From assembly GCA_963620035.1 (NCBI GenBank), contig CAVEXN010000020.1, positions 1 through 45,912 of the forward strand: 45,912 bases of DNA, in the 5' to 3' direction. Shown piece after piece: positions 8,546 through 15,642 of this stretch. The stretch comes from F23-D06 sp963620035 (lineage in GTDB: Bacteria > Bacteroidota > Bacteroidia > Bacteroidales > WCHB1-69). Below the pieces are notes generated by a model. That model was not told where the DNA came from. It worked only from the letters and a program-made list of their open reading frames with translations, and did not search any database. The stretch's first letter is position 1. Each line of letters starts with the position of its first letter. The position numbers and the translations under genes are program-made.

Positions 8546-9853
8546 TTATAGGGTTCGGACTTCCTCTTTCAGGCTTTGGCAAGCATACAGCGGGATGTTC
8601 GAGAGCCAGTCTTCTCGCCGATAGGGAAGCATCGAGAAGCGAATGGCTTTCAGAGACGGGTTGTTGAGGATGAAAGTACGGAGCGACTTTGCCTTGAGAC
8701 TCACCTCCGCTTTTACCTCGATGGGGACAACTGTGTCGTGCCATTGCGTCAGGAAATCAAGCTCAATGGTGGAATTGTTTACCGAATGATAATATAGCGG
8801 AAGCCCCATTGCATTCAACTGGGTGAACACAAACAGTTCTGTAAAAGCCCCTTTATATTCTGAAAAGATGCTGTTGCCCACTAACATCGACTCGGCAGAA
8901 GCAGCTACCATGGCCCCCATAAGTCCCACATCGAGCATGAAAAGCTTGAACACGGCGTGGTCTTCGTAGAATTTGAGCGGGAGGTCGGGTTTGCTTACCC
9001 GACACACTTTGTAGGCAAGTCCGGCGTCGGAGAGCCATTGTATGGCCAATTCGAAATCGGAAGCTCGTGCACTTTTCCTGACGGCACCGTATATGAACTT
9101 CTTGTTTTCTTTGGCCAACTGCGGCGGAATGTTGTCCCACACCATGTTGATGCGCGGCACTTCGCGCGCCGGTGCATACTTTGAAAAATCACGAAGGTAA
9201 TCTCTGAGTATCTGGTTTTGTATGCGCCGCACTTCCAAAAGTCCTTTCTGCTCAACGTGGGCTAATACCGCGGCGGGCATGCCACCGACATAATAATATT
9301 GTCTTAACAGCGGTATGAGTTCTTGTGACAGCATATTGATGACATTCCAGTTGGCGGAGGTCAACAAATTGACAAGCTGGTCTTTGCCCAAGGCTTCTAA
9401 AAATTCAAGAAAAGTCATCGGATAGAGTGGCAATTCCTCGACCTTGCCAACAGGATAGGACACCCCTTCGTGCAACGAAAGTCCTAACAACGAACCTGCT
9501 ACGGCTATGTGAAGGTCGGGGGCTTCTTCGTTGAAAAATTTCAACGCTTCGAGCGCTTTCGGACAGTCTTGTATCTCATCGAGCACTACAAGGGTGTCGT
9601 GTGGTGTGATGTCCACCTTGCTGACGGCAGACAAAGCCATGGTCATCTCCGCGACGGTGCCGCCGGACTCAAACACTTCTTTTGCTTTGGTGTTTCGGTC
9701 AAAACTGAAGAATGCAAGCTTTTTGAATTCGTTTTCCCCAAATTGACGCAGAATGTAAGTCTTGCCTACTTGTCGAGCACCATTGATAATCAATGGTTTA
9801 CGCTGTTCTTTATTTTTCCAATCCAGCAAAAGCCTATAGATATCCCTTTTCAT
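8546..9853 (-). CDS. AAA_14/DUF4143 ATP-binding protein
   Basis: A 435-residue P-loop ATPase. Walker A is GARQVGKT at residues 25-32 and Walker B is VVLDEIQD with D92-E93. The AAA_14 domain covers about residues 1-200 and includes the sensor-like VAGSLLGLSL. The C-terminal DUF4143 domain, about residues 210-400, ends with the nuclease-fold-like pattern TELFVFTQL, then ELDFLTQW and PIEVKAE. This E-D-ExK arrangement resembles a PD-(D/E)XK core, though activity has not been shown for most members. The family is highly expanded in Bacteroidota and its role is not established. A second member lies at 43190-44551. The upstream region carries a 33-bp tandem repeat that ends close to the start codon. 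Confidence in family is high; function is open. Confidence 0.9.
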   Translation of the reverse strand: MKRDIYRLLLDWKNKEQRKPLIINGARQVGKTYILRQFGENEFKKLAFFSFDRNTKAKEVFESGGTVAEMTMALSAVSKVDITPHDTLVVLDEIQDCPKALEALKFFNEEAPDLHIAVAGSLLGLSLHEGVSYPVGKVEELPLYPMTFLEFLEALGKDQLVNLLTSANWNVINMLSQELIPLLRQYYYVGGMPAAVLAHVEQKGLLEVRRIQNQILRDYLRDFSKYAPAREVPRINMVWDNIPPQLAKENKKFIYGAVRKSARASDFELAIQWLSDAGLAYKVCRVSKPDLPLKFYEDHAVFKLFMLDVGLMGAMVAASAESMLVGNSIFSEYKGAFTELFVFTQLNAMGLPLYYHSVNNSTIELDFLTQWHDTVVPIEVKAEVSLKAKSLRTFILNNPSLKAIRFSMLPYRREDWLSNIPLYACQSLKEEVRTL

Positions 9854-9861
9854 GATTCACA

Positions 9862-9944
9862 TTTTTTCTAACGAATAATTGCGGCAATAATACAATTTTT
9901 CTAACGAATAATTGCAACAATGATACATTTTTTCTGACATAACG
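9862..9944 (-). repeat. 33-bp-period tandem repeat upstream of the DUF4143 ATPase
   Basis: The core CTAACGAATAATTGC begins at 9868 and 9901, and a diverged copy (CTGACATAACG) begins at 9934, giving an exact 33-bp period. Read on the minus strand each unit contains AGAAAAA followed by A/T-TGT and then a TATnATTG-like string resembling a -7 element. The nearest core ends 15 bp from the ATG at 9853. Confidence 0.8.
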
Positions 9945-10014
9945 TTTCCGCTTTATGGAGCGCAAATACGGCAGGAGGAAGGTGTTGCGTTTGTGCGTCA
10001 CGCAGTGAACGATA

Positions 10015-10098
10015 GGGGCAGTATCTATTCTCCCATCTGTAAGGTCTTGAGCCCGATGAGCTTGTCGTACGACGACCCCTCTTCGCGGTAATAGACCA
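10015..10098. repeat. Left copy of perfect 84-bp direct repeat (plug gene 3' end)
   Basis: Identical over 84 bp to 12190-12273. It contains the last 24 or so codons and the stop of the T9SS plug gene, detached from the rest of that gene. Similarity ends sharply at 10098/12273, with one mismatch and then a short GATG match. Confidence 0.9.
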
Positions 10099-10227
10099 AG
10101 ATGAAAAAACGAACATCTTTCATTTTTTTGATGTTTGTTTTGATAATTATCATAAAAAATGCAAATGAATGTGATTTTCAGACACTATTAACGACTAATA
10201 CATATAGAGATGGAATAGAAAGACCAT

Positions 10228-10719
10228 ATGAAAAGGAAAGAAAGGTTTGAAAAAATTCTCAAGGAATATGAACAAATGATGTTCAAGGTTTGCCGCATTT
10301 ATGCCAATGGAGAGGTGGAGGAAATGCAAGATTTATATCAGGATATTCTGATAAACGTATGGAAAAGTCTTGCAGTGTTTGAAAACAAATCGTCGGAGGG
10401 CACCTGGATATACAGAGTTGTGCTTAATACAGCCATCAGTTATTCGAGAATGCGACAACGTAAGATGTCGTTTGTTGCAATTAGACATGAGGAGAACAGC
10501 ATTATGGATGAATACAAAACAGACCCTATGGTTGAATCCTTGTATCAAGCTATCGATGAACTGGACAATGAGATGGATAAAACAATGGTTTTTCTTTTTT
10601 TGGACAATAAGACTTATGCCGAGATTGCCGAGATACTGGGCATAAGCGTGTCAAATGTGGGAACACGAATACAAAGAGTGAAATTGAAGTTGAAACAGAT
10701 TGTTGATGATAAATTATAA
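10228..10719 (+). CDS. ECF-type RNA polymerase sigma factor
   Basis: A 163-residue sigma-70 family protein of extracytoplasmic-function size. Region 2 covers about residues 10-75 and includes EEMQDLYQDILINVWKSL, with WIYRVVLNTAISYSR as the -10 recognition helix. Region 4 covers about residues 110-160 with YAEIAEILGISVSNVGTRIQ as the helix-turn-helix. No sigma-1.1 or region 3 is present. It is the first gene of a short plus-strand series and is followed by a membrane protein after 8 bp, the usual place for a membrane regulator. The gene and its followers are AT-rich compared with the genes on either side and lie inside the 84-bp direct repeats, suggesting horizontal acquisition. The target regulon is unknown. 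Confidence 0.92.
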   Translation: MKRKERFEKILKEYEQMMFKVCRIYANGEVEEMQDLYQDILINVWKSLAVFENKSSEGTWIYRVVLNTAISYSRMRQRKMSFVAIRHEENSIMDEYKTDPMVESLYQAIDELDNEMDKTMVFLFLDNKTYAEIAEILGISVSNVGTRIQRVKLKLKQIVDDKL

Positions 10720-10727
10720 ATGTTATT

Positions 10728-11360
10728 ATGGAAAAAGAGAATGACAGATTTGAAATTTTTGTAAAAGAGTGGAACAGTTACAAAGAAAGTTGTCTGCAAC
10801 AAATGACTCTCAATAAAAAGTTGGTTAGAAATACGATGCATCAAAGGAAAGCGTCTTTGACAGAAAAATTGATGTTCAGGAAACTTCTTATGTTTATGTT
10901 TTGCCTTTCCGTTTCAGTTTATTTGCTTGCAAACGTAACAATTTTTTTGGCAGAGTTGCGTTTTTTTGTTCCGTTTTGCTTTACTCTTGGGCTGTTTGTG
11001 TTCAGCACAATAGGATATGCGATTATTTTTTTCAAGATTAAGAAAACGGGAGACTTCAGAAAACCAGTCGTGGATTTTGCGACAAGTATAGACGATTTCC
11101 TGATTAACGAGAAGCGTGAGTTGCATTTTTCATTTCTCATTGCACTTCCAGTCTTGTTGCTTTCCTTGCCGCAAGTGATAGGTGTCCTGTTCGGAAGGAA
11201 GGACTTCTATGAGAATTATGAAGGTCATCTTCCTGTATTGTTGTCAGGTGCCGTGATTTCGATTGTTGCGGGCATTATGATGTATAGAAAGAATCGACAA
11301 TTGATAAAAGAACTGAAGCAGAATGTAAATATTTGTAAATCAATAGAAGAAACATTATGA
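10728..11360 (+). CDS. Four-helix membrane protein, possible regulator of the ECF sigma factor
   Basis: A 210-residue protein I cannot place in a named family. The first 50 residues are charged and cytoplasmic-like, followed by two hydrophobic pairs at about residues 50-95 and 135-185, so four transmembrane helices are likely. The C-terminus (MMYRKNRQLIKELKQNVN) is a short basic tail. It begins 8 bp after the sigma factor stop and its own stop overlaps the next start as ATGA, so the genes are probably cotranscribed. By position it could be an anti-sigma factor whose soluble N-terminal part sequesters the sigma factor, but it lacks a recognisable zinc-binding anti-sigma motif. That role is inference. 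Confidence 0.7.
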   Translation: MEKENDRFEIFVKEWNSYKESCLQQMTLNKKLVRNTMHQRKASLTEKLMFRKLLMFMFCLSVSVYLLANVTIFLAELRFFVPFCFTLGLFVFSTIGYAIIFFKIKKTGDFRKPVVDFATSIDDFLINEKRELHFSFLIALPVLLLSLPQVIGVLFGRKDFYENYEGHLPVLLSGAVISIVAGIMMYRKNRQLIKELKQNVNICKSIEETL

Positions 11361-11515
11361 ATGCTAAAAATCATCCCAAAAAAATCACAATAGATGTGGA
11401 TGCAAGGCTGCATTTGCAGCATACAGACAAGCCTGTCGAAGATCATTATATCCAAAAGGTGACAGGCAGCATCATCTCATATCCGAATGAGGAAACCTAT
11501 GAAGTGACATTGTGA
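11357..11515 (+). CDS. 52-residue hypothetical protein, possibly truncated
   Basis: The ATG at 11357 overlaps the stop of the membrane protein gene (ATGA), a classic translational-coupling arrangement. The peptide is polar and has no signal peptide or known domain; it contains KKITIDVDARLHLQ and ends NEETYEVTL. The TGA at 11513-11515 is followed in the same frame by the 11528 ORF. In the neighbouring frame a protein-like stretch (GKRSAFFADYEWSLHR) continues from about 11506 to 11600. The small ORF may therefore be the intact start of a gene that has been broken by a nonsense change or frameshifts. Confidence 0.5.
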   Translation: MNAKNHPKKITIDVDARLHLQHTDKPVEDHYIQKVTGSIISYPNEETYEVTL

Positions 11516-11527
11516 CCGGCAAACGAA

Positions 11528-12124
11528 GTGCGTTTTTCGCAGATTACGAGTGGTCCCTGCATCGTGTTGATTCTCCTTTTCATATTGGATTGGCCTAATA
11601 AGGCAAATTCTTACGAAGAAAAGAAACGTGAAGAAAGGGGATTGCCAAATCCGTTAAATTTCTTGGATTTAAGCAATGGTGAATATTCAGCATGTGTTCG
11701 GTTGAATTTTGAAGATGGATACGCTTTCAAGAGATGTAGTATGAAAAAGCTTTCAGATGAGTTCTATCAAGCAACAGTTGATACCGTCCATCGTTATCAC
11801 AGTGATAAATCAAAGGGCTTGCTGAAAATCTTGCCGCATGACATTATGCTTACAGATGCAGGACCGGGTAAAATAATCGGTCGTTCTCAGGTTGGTTGGC
11901 TTCGGGAAGATTTGTCTGTGTTGAGGGGAGATGCTGAAATAGAAATAATCTTGGAGAACGAATTCGTAAGATTGCCAATGCCTGAACTGTATAGTTATGA
12001 GTATGAACATTCATCATTTGACGATTGTCCTTTTTCGATTAAAGCGAAAGGAACGATGCGGGCTGTCGATAATCCGCCCGAACAGATCGCTTTTGATGAG
12101 AATGACAGAGTTTTTGTAGGATAA
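11528..12124 (+). CDS. Hypothetical protein of the sigma-factor island (possibly a gene fragment)
   Basis: A 198-residue ORF beginning at a GTG, with no recognised family. The first 25 residues contain a short hydrophobic run (IVLILLFILDW) that could be a membrane anchor, but the same DNA encodes a more protein-like stretch in another frame. The confident coding part therefore starts near residue 28 (NSYEEKKREERGLP). Later residues form an acidic and aromatic domain with YSACVRLNFEDGYAF and ALPHD-like segments, ending FDENDRVFVG. No ATG is available before residue 79. It is in frame with the 52-residue ORF upstream, separated by TGA and four codons. AT-rich like its island neighbours. Confidence 0.5.
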   Translation: MRFSQITSGPCIVLILLFILDWPNKANSYEEKKREERGLPNPLNFLDLSNGEYSACVRLNFEDGYAFKRCSMKKLSDEFYQATVDTVHRYHSDKSKGLLKILPHDIMLTDAGPGKIIGRSQVGWLREDLSVLRGDAEIEIILENEFVRLPMPELYSYEYEHSSFDDCPFSIKAKGTMRAVDNPPEQIAFDENDRVFVG

Positions 12125-12189
12125 TTGTTTGTTTTTCAAGAAGATGGTTGTGTTGTTGTATTTTTGGCTGTGTGTTGCGTGGTGTGCAG

Positions 12190-12273
12190 GGGGCAGTATC
12201 TATTCTCCCATCTGTAAGGTCTTGAGCCCGATGAGCTTGTCGTACGACGACCCCTCTTCGCGGTAATAGACCA
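12190..12273. repeat. Right copy of perfect 84-bp direct repeat
   Basis: This copy is the native one, since it is continuous with the plug gene coding sequence and includes its stop codon at 12200-12202 plus 10 bp beyond. The other copy is at 10015-10098, so the two bound 2,091 bp. Confidence 0.9.
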
Positions 12274-13480
12274 TGATGGTGTAGTTGTTGTGCGTTTCGT
12301 AGTGTGACCCTTCGATGAAGGTGGCGTCGATGGATCGGCTGCCGTGCGGCACATATACGTATTGATAGTTGTACATGCCCTGCTTGATCAGGAAGGCAGT
12401 CTCCCAGAACCGACGCTGCTCGTTGTACTTGAGTCTGGCCTCGGGCCGGATTTCCCAGTCGGTGATTTTGCCGAACACATAGACGTCGCCGTTGTCGAAC
12501 GGGAAGTTGCTGCTCAGCGTGAAATGTGTGTTCACGTAGTCCTCAGAACAATCGTTCGCCAGGTCACGGTTGCGGTAAAAACAGTCGCCGTTCATGGTGC
12601 TGCGGCTTTCGTAGACGCCGAACGGGCGCGCTTCGTCCTGCATCACGTAGGCTTGGTTCTCTTGGTTCTTGAAAGAGATGCCTACAATGCGGTCGGCGTT
12701 TGAGCGCAGGGTGCTGATGTCAAAAGTGCGGAACTCGGCGCTGCCCTCCATTGTGTTGCGCCCGTCGTCATAGTCAAAGCTCAGTTCTCCGGTGTAGCCC
12801 GAACGGTAGGTCAGCCCGAAGATGGCGTTGTCCCACCTGCCGTTCTGCTTGATGGTGGCGTGAACCGTTGCGGCGGGATTGCGGATGCCGAGGCTGCCGG
12901 CATAGACGGTGAAGTCAACCTCTTGGCGGGTGAAACGGTAGTTGACGTCTGATGCGGCATGAATGTTTCCGGCAATGGCGACAGGCTCGCTCTCCGTGAC
13001 CATAAAGCGTCTGGTGAGCACAGGGCGGTCCGGAGTCCCGTCATATACGAACAGGATATAGTTGCCTGAACGCGAAAAACTCATGTTGGAAGTCGGGAAA
13101 ACCAGACTGTGGCGGATGTAGCGGGTGATGGTGTTGAACGAGTAGGTGAAGTCCGTGAACTCGTCTTCCAAGAAGCCGTTAAGGTACTCGATCGGGTTCA
13201 TGTCCGACAGTTTCCAGTCGTGGGTGCAGTGGATGAAAGTGTATTTGAGATAGCGGTCTTCCGACTCGAGGTCGTCGAATGTCAAGGTCAGCTGCCCCCG
13301 CCCACCGCCGAGGCGGGCCACGGGCTCGCCGTGAATCTCGCCCGAGGGCAGAACAGTGGAACTCTTGATGCCGGACACATAGACTTTGTCGGACAATTCA
13401 ATGTGTGACACGTCAGGCTGTGCTTTTGCAGCAAGGCATGATGTAAGGGTCAGCGCTAAAAGCAGGAAACAGTTTTTCAT
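12200..13480 (-). CDS. Type IX secretion system plug protein (DUF5103)
   Basis: A 426-residue periplasmic/outer-membrane-associated protein. I chose the ATG at 13480 because it starts directly with a signal peptide (MKNCFLLLALTLTSCLAAKAQ); a longer frame would add 27 residues lacking such a signal and would begin upstream of the -7 element at 13503-13510. The body matches DUF5103: an N-terminal beta-sandwich with LGGGRGQLTLTFDDL and YLKYTFIHCTHDW, then NPIEYLNGFLEDEFTDFTYSFNT, and a C-terminal domain with FGKITDWEI and GMYNYQYVYV. In Flavobacterium this family is the Plug that closes the SprA translocon when it is not engaged. Its presence implies that the organism has a T9SS, consistent with the large surface proteins here. 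Confidence 0.88.
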   Translation of the reverse strand: MKNCFLLLALTLTSCLAAKAQPDVSHIELSDKVYVSGIKSSTVLPSGEIHGEPVARLGGGRGQLTLTFDDLESEDRYLKYTFIHCTHDWKLSDMNPIEYLNGFLEDEFTDFTYSFNTITRYIRHSLVFPTSNMSFSRSGNYILFVYDGTPDRPVLTRRFMVTESEPVAIAGNIHAASDVNYRFTRQEVDFTVYAGSLGIRNPAATVHATIKQNGRWDNAIFGLTYRSGYTGELSFDYDDGRNTMEGSAEFRTFDISTLRSNADRIVGISFKNQENQAYVMQDEARPFGVYESRSTMNGDCFYRNRDLANDCSEDYVNTHFTLSSNFPFDNGDVYVFGKITDWEIRPEARLKYNEQRRFWETAFLIKQGMYNYQYVYVPHGSRSIDATFIEGSHYETHNNYTIMVYYREEGSSYDKLIGLKTLQMGE

Positions 13481-13502
13481 TGAGGCAAATGATATCAAGG
13501 CA

Positions 13503-13510
13503 CAAAAGTA
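13503..13510 (-). promoter_or_regulatory. -7 element for the T9SS plug gene
   Basis: TACTTTTG on the minus strand matches TAnnTTTG, 22 bp upstream of the chosen ATG at 13480. It supports that start over the longer frame beginning at 13561. Confidence 0.6.
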
Positions 13511-13819
13511 CAAAAGATATGCACATTCCTTTATTTTCCATTTTTTTCCTGAAAAATCCAATTCTGTGCGAAAGGTCCGAGAAGCAATGCGGTGCCGGTT
13601 GACAGTATTTCAATTTATATATTTAAATAACAACAATTTATTATAATAAATGCCTATCGTTGCATTAAATGTCGGGTTATCAACATTTTAATCTTTAAAA
13701 CTATGATTTCGTAAAAATATTCCCATAAATTTCCACATTGATATACAATAAGTTATAGGCATTTTTCGGGTTGTTGAAAACTTTTTTTGCGTTTCTATGG
13801 AAAGAGGGAGAAAAAAACC

Positions 13820-13827
13820 TATTTTTG
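13820..13827 (+). promoter_or_regulatory. -7 element of the mraZ/dcw operon
   Basis: TATTTTTG matches TAnnTTTG. Initiation a few bases downstream would leave a leader of roughly 16 nt before the mraZ ATG at 13850, which excludes the longer frame that begins at 13787. Confidence 0.6.
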
Positions 13828-13849
13828 TCCTCTGAAAGTATCTTTTAAC

Positions 13850-14335
13850 ATGCCAAGTTTTGATTACGGTTATTGGGAAGTGTCCATTGAGAAGAGCGGG
13901 AGGCTGAAGTTGCCTGCCGCGCTGCTCAAGTCATTGCCCGAAGACGAGCGAAAGGCTTTCTATGTGACGCACGGTTTCGGGGAGCACATTATGTTGTGGT
14001 CCGAGAAGTCATATGGGGAACAGATGGCATATTTGAACTCTTTGAACCGCAATCTTACCATCGTGAAGCAGTACAGGAATGCCTTTCTGCGGAACACGGC
14101 GTATTTGGAATGTGATTCGCAGGACCGCATAGTCATACCGAAGCCGTTGATGGAGCAATATTCCATAGAGAAAGAGATTGTGCTGTTGCTGGACAACGGT
14201 AGAATAGAGATATGGAACTGCAGCAGATACCACGAGAAATTCGACATGACGCCGGAGGCTTTGGAAAAACTGAACGAGGAGATACATTCGGGGCGTTTTC
14301 TGGCAGAAAAGGAGGTTCTCGATGAGTTATCATAA
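13850..14335 (+). CDS. mraZ: Division/cell wall cluster transcriptional repressor MraZ
   Basis: A 161-residue protein with two SpoVT/AbrB-like MraZ modules. The first contains VSIEKSGRLKLPAALLKSLP (about residues 10-29) and the second contains ECDSQDRIVIPKPLMEQY, the paired DNA-binding repeats. MraZ is a ring-forming regulator that binds upstream of its own operon. The gene is first in the dcw cluster and overlaps rsmH by 14 bp. I used the ATG at 13850, since the longer frame lacks homology and would start before the promoter element. Confidence 0.93.
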   Translation: MPSFDYGYWEVSIEKSGRLKLPAALLKSLPEDERKAFYVTHGFGEHIMLWSEKSYGEQMAYLNSLNRNLTIVKQYRNAFLRNTAYLECDSQDRIVIPKPLMEQYSIEKEIVLLLDNGRIEIWNCSRYHEKFDMTPEALEKLNEEIHSGRFLAEKEVLDELS

Positions 14336-15257
14336 TCCGGTCCTGCTGCAGGACTCTGTAGATGCGTTGGTAGTGGATCCGTCCGGTGTCTATGTGGATG
14401 CCACGTTTGGCGGCGGCGGCCATTCGCGGGCCATCCTCAGCCGGCTGCATCCCGACGGACGGCTCATCGCTTTTGACCAGGATTCCGACAGCCGCCGCAA
14501 CCTCATAGAGGATGACCGTTTCCGGTTCGTCCCGTCCAATTTCAAGAATCTGTCCCGCTTCCTGCAATACTACAAGGCTTATCCCGTCGATGGCATTCTG
14601 GCCGATCTGGGGGTTTCGTCGCACCAGATTGACACGCCGGAACGCGGTTTCTCGTATGCGAAAGACGGGGCGCTCGATATGCGCATGAACAGTCAGAACG
14701 GCATATCTGCAAAAGATGTCGTGAACGATTATGCAGAGGCCGACCTCAGCAGGATTTTTTACGGCTATGGGGAGTTGCCGTCGGGTCGGCAGTTGGCACG
14801 CCAGATCGTGAAAGCCCGCGCCGCGTCACCTCTTGAAACTACCATGCAACTCGTTGAAGCCCTGAAGCCTTGCCTCCCGAAAGGCAAGGAGAACAAGTAC
14901 CTGTCAAGGATTTTTCAGGCTATCCGCATCGAGGTGAACAATGAGATGGAGGTGCTTGAATCATTCCTGCGGCAGACGTCCGAGGCCCTCAAGACGGGCG
15001 GAAGACTGGTGGTCATTGCCTACCACTCGCTCGAAGACAGGGCGGTGAAGAACTACATGCGCGCCGGCAATATGTCGGGCGTCGTGGAAAAGGATTTCTT
15101 CGGAAACCCGCTGACCCCGTTCAAGGTCGTGAACCGCAAGGTGATTACGGCAAGCGAAGATGAAATATCAACCAATGTGCGCGCCCGCAGCGCAAAACTG
15201 CGGATTGCCGAGAAAATAACCGTTAATCCTCATGAAATCGACTTCTCAAAACAGTGA
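14322..15257 (+). CDS. rsmH: 16S rRNA (cytosine(1402)-N(4))-methyltransferase RsmH
   Basis: A 311-residue SAM-dependent methyltransferase that modifies C1402 of 16S rRNA in the decoding centre. The SAM-binding motif VDATFGGGGHSRAIL is near residues 24-38. ILADLGVSSHQID and RGFSYAKDGALDMRM follow, and later RLVVIAYHSLEDRAVKNYM, all family hallmarks. Length and order are as usual. It is translationally coupled to mraZ (14-bp overlap) and to the FtsL-like gene (26-bp overlap). Confidence 0.97.
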   Translation: MSYHNPVLLQDSVDALVVDPSGVYVDATFGGGGHSRAILSRLHPDGRLIAFDQDSDSRRNLIEDDRFRFVPSNFKNLSRFLQYYKAYPVDGILADLGVSSHQIDTPERGFSYAKDGALDMRMNSQNGISAKDVVNDYAEADLSRIFYGYGELPSGRQLARQIVKARAASPLETTMQLVEALKPCLPKGKENKYLSRIFQAIRIEVNNEMEVLESFLRQTSEALKTGGRLVVIAYHSLEDRAVKNYMRAGNMSGVVEKDFFGNPLTPFKVVNRKVITASEDEISTNVRARSAKLRIAEKITVNPHEIDFSKQ

Positions 15258-15642
15258 AGAAAAACAGCAGGGGAAACGGGGGATTTCGGATGTCCTGAAA
15301 TACGTGTTCGGCGGAGAATTCCTCCTCGGCAAGCAGATGCGTCCCTGGTATTTCTATGTCGCCGTGCTGCTGCTGTTGACGATGCTTACCATTGTGAGCG
15401 AACAGAGCATACTGGAGAAAAAACAGACAATCACGAAACTCGAAAACGAGTACAAGTCAGAGCTCAGCCGCCTCAAGGCCAACAACCAGTTTATACCTTA
15501 CGAGGAAAACCAGATTCTGATCCGTAAAATGCAGGAAAAGGGCTATGTGCTGGACGAAGAACATAATTATACCATCAGGGTAAAGCGCGAAGTTCCTGAG
15601 AAACGCCGCTTGTTCTCCAAAAAAAGGAAAAATGGAAAATAA
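15232..15642 (+). CDS. ftsL: FtsL-like cell division protein
   Basis: A 136-residue bitopic membrane protein. A charged cytoplasmic N-terminus is followed by one transmembrane helix at about residues 38-58 (YFYVAVLLLLTMLTIV) and a predicted coiled coil at about residues 62-90 (KKQTITKLENEYKSELSRLK). This topology and its place between rsmH and the division transpeptidase fit the Bacteroidota FtsL-like family, which would form part of the FtsQLB-type divisome complex. Sequence similarity in this family is weak, so the symbol rests partly on position. The tail is strongly basic (RRLFSKKRKNGK). It overlaps ftsI by 11 bp. Confidence 0.82.
   Translation: MKSTSQNSEEKQQGKRGISDVLKYVFGGEFLLGKQMRPWYFYVAVLLLLTMLTIVSEQSILEKKQTITKLENEYKSELSRLKANNQFIPYEENQILIRKMQEKGYVLDEEHNYTIRVKREVPEKRRLFSKKRKNGK

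Larger units (their letters stand above)
9854..10227. other. Intergenic region with repeats, left edge of sigma-factor island
   Basis: The 374-bp gap contains the 33-bp tandem repeat (9862-9944) and the left copy of an 84-bp repeat (10015-10098). From about 10100 the sequence turns strongly AT-rich. No independent gene is supported; a minus-strand ORF here is only the antisense frame of the duplicated plug-gene end. Confidence 0.6.
13481..13849. other. Divergent intergenic region between the plug gene and mraZ
   Basis: The 369-bp AT-rich gap holds a minus-strand -7 element for the plug gene (13503-13510) and a plus-strand -7 element for mraZ (13820-13827). I see no gene, and no obvious MraZ-box repeats that I could assign with confidence. 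Confidence 0.5.

Noticed and set aside
9901..10116. Apparent similarity between two minus-strand ORFs here and at 12136-12354
   Set aside because: Not a protein family: both are out-of-frame readings of the 84-bp duplicated plug-gene end.
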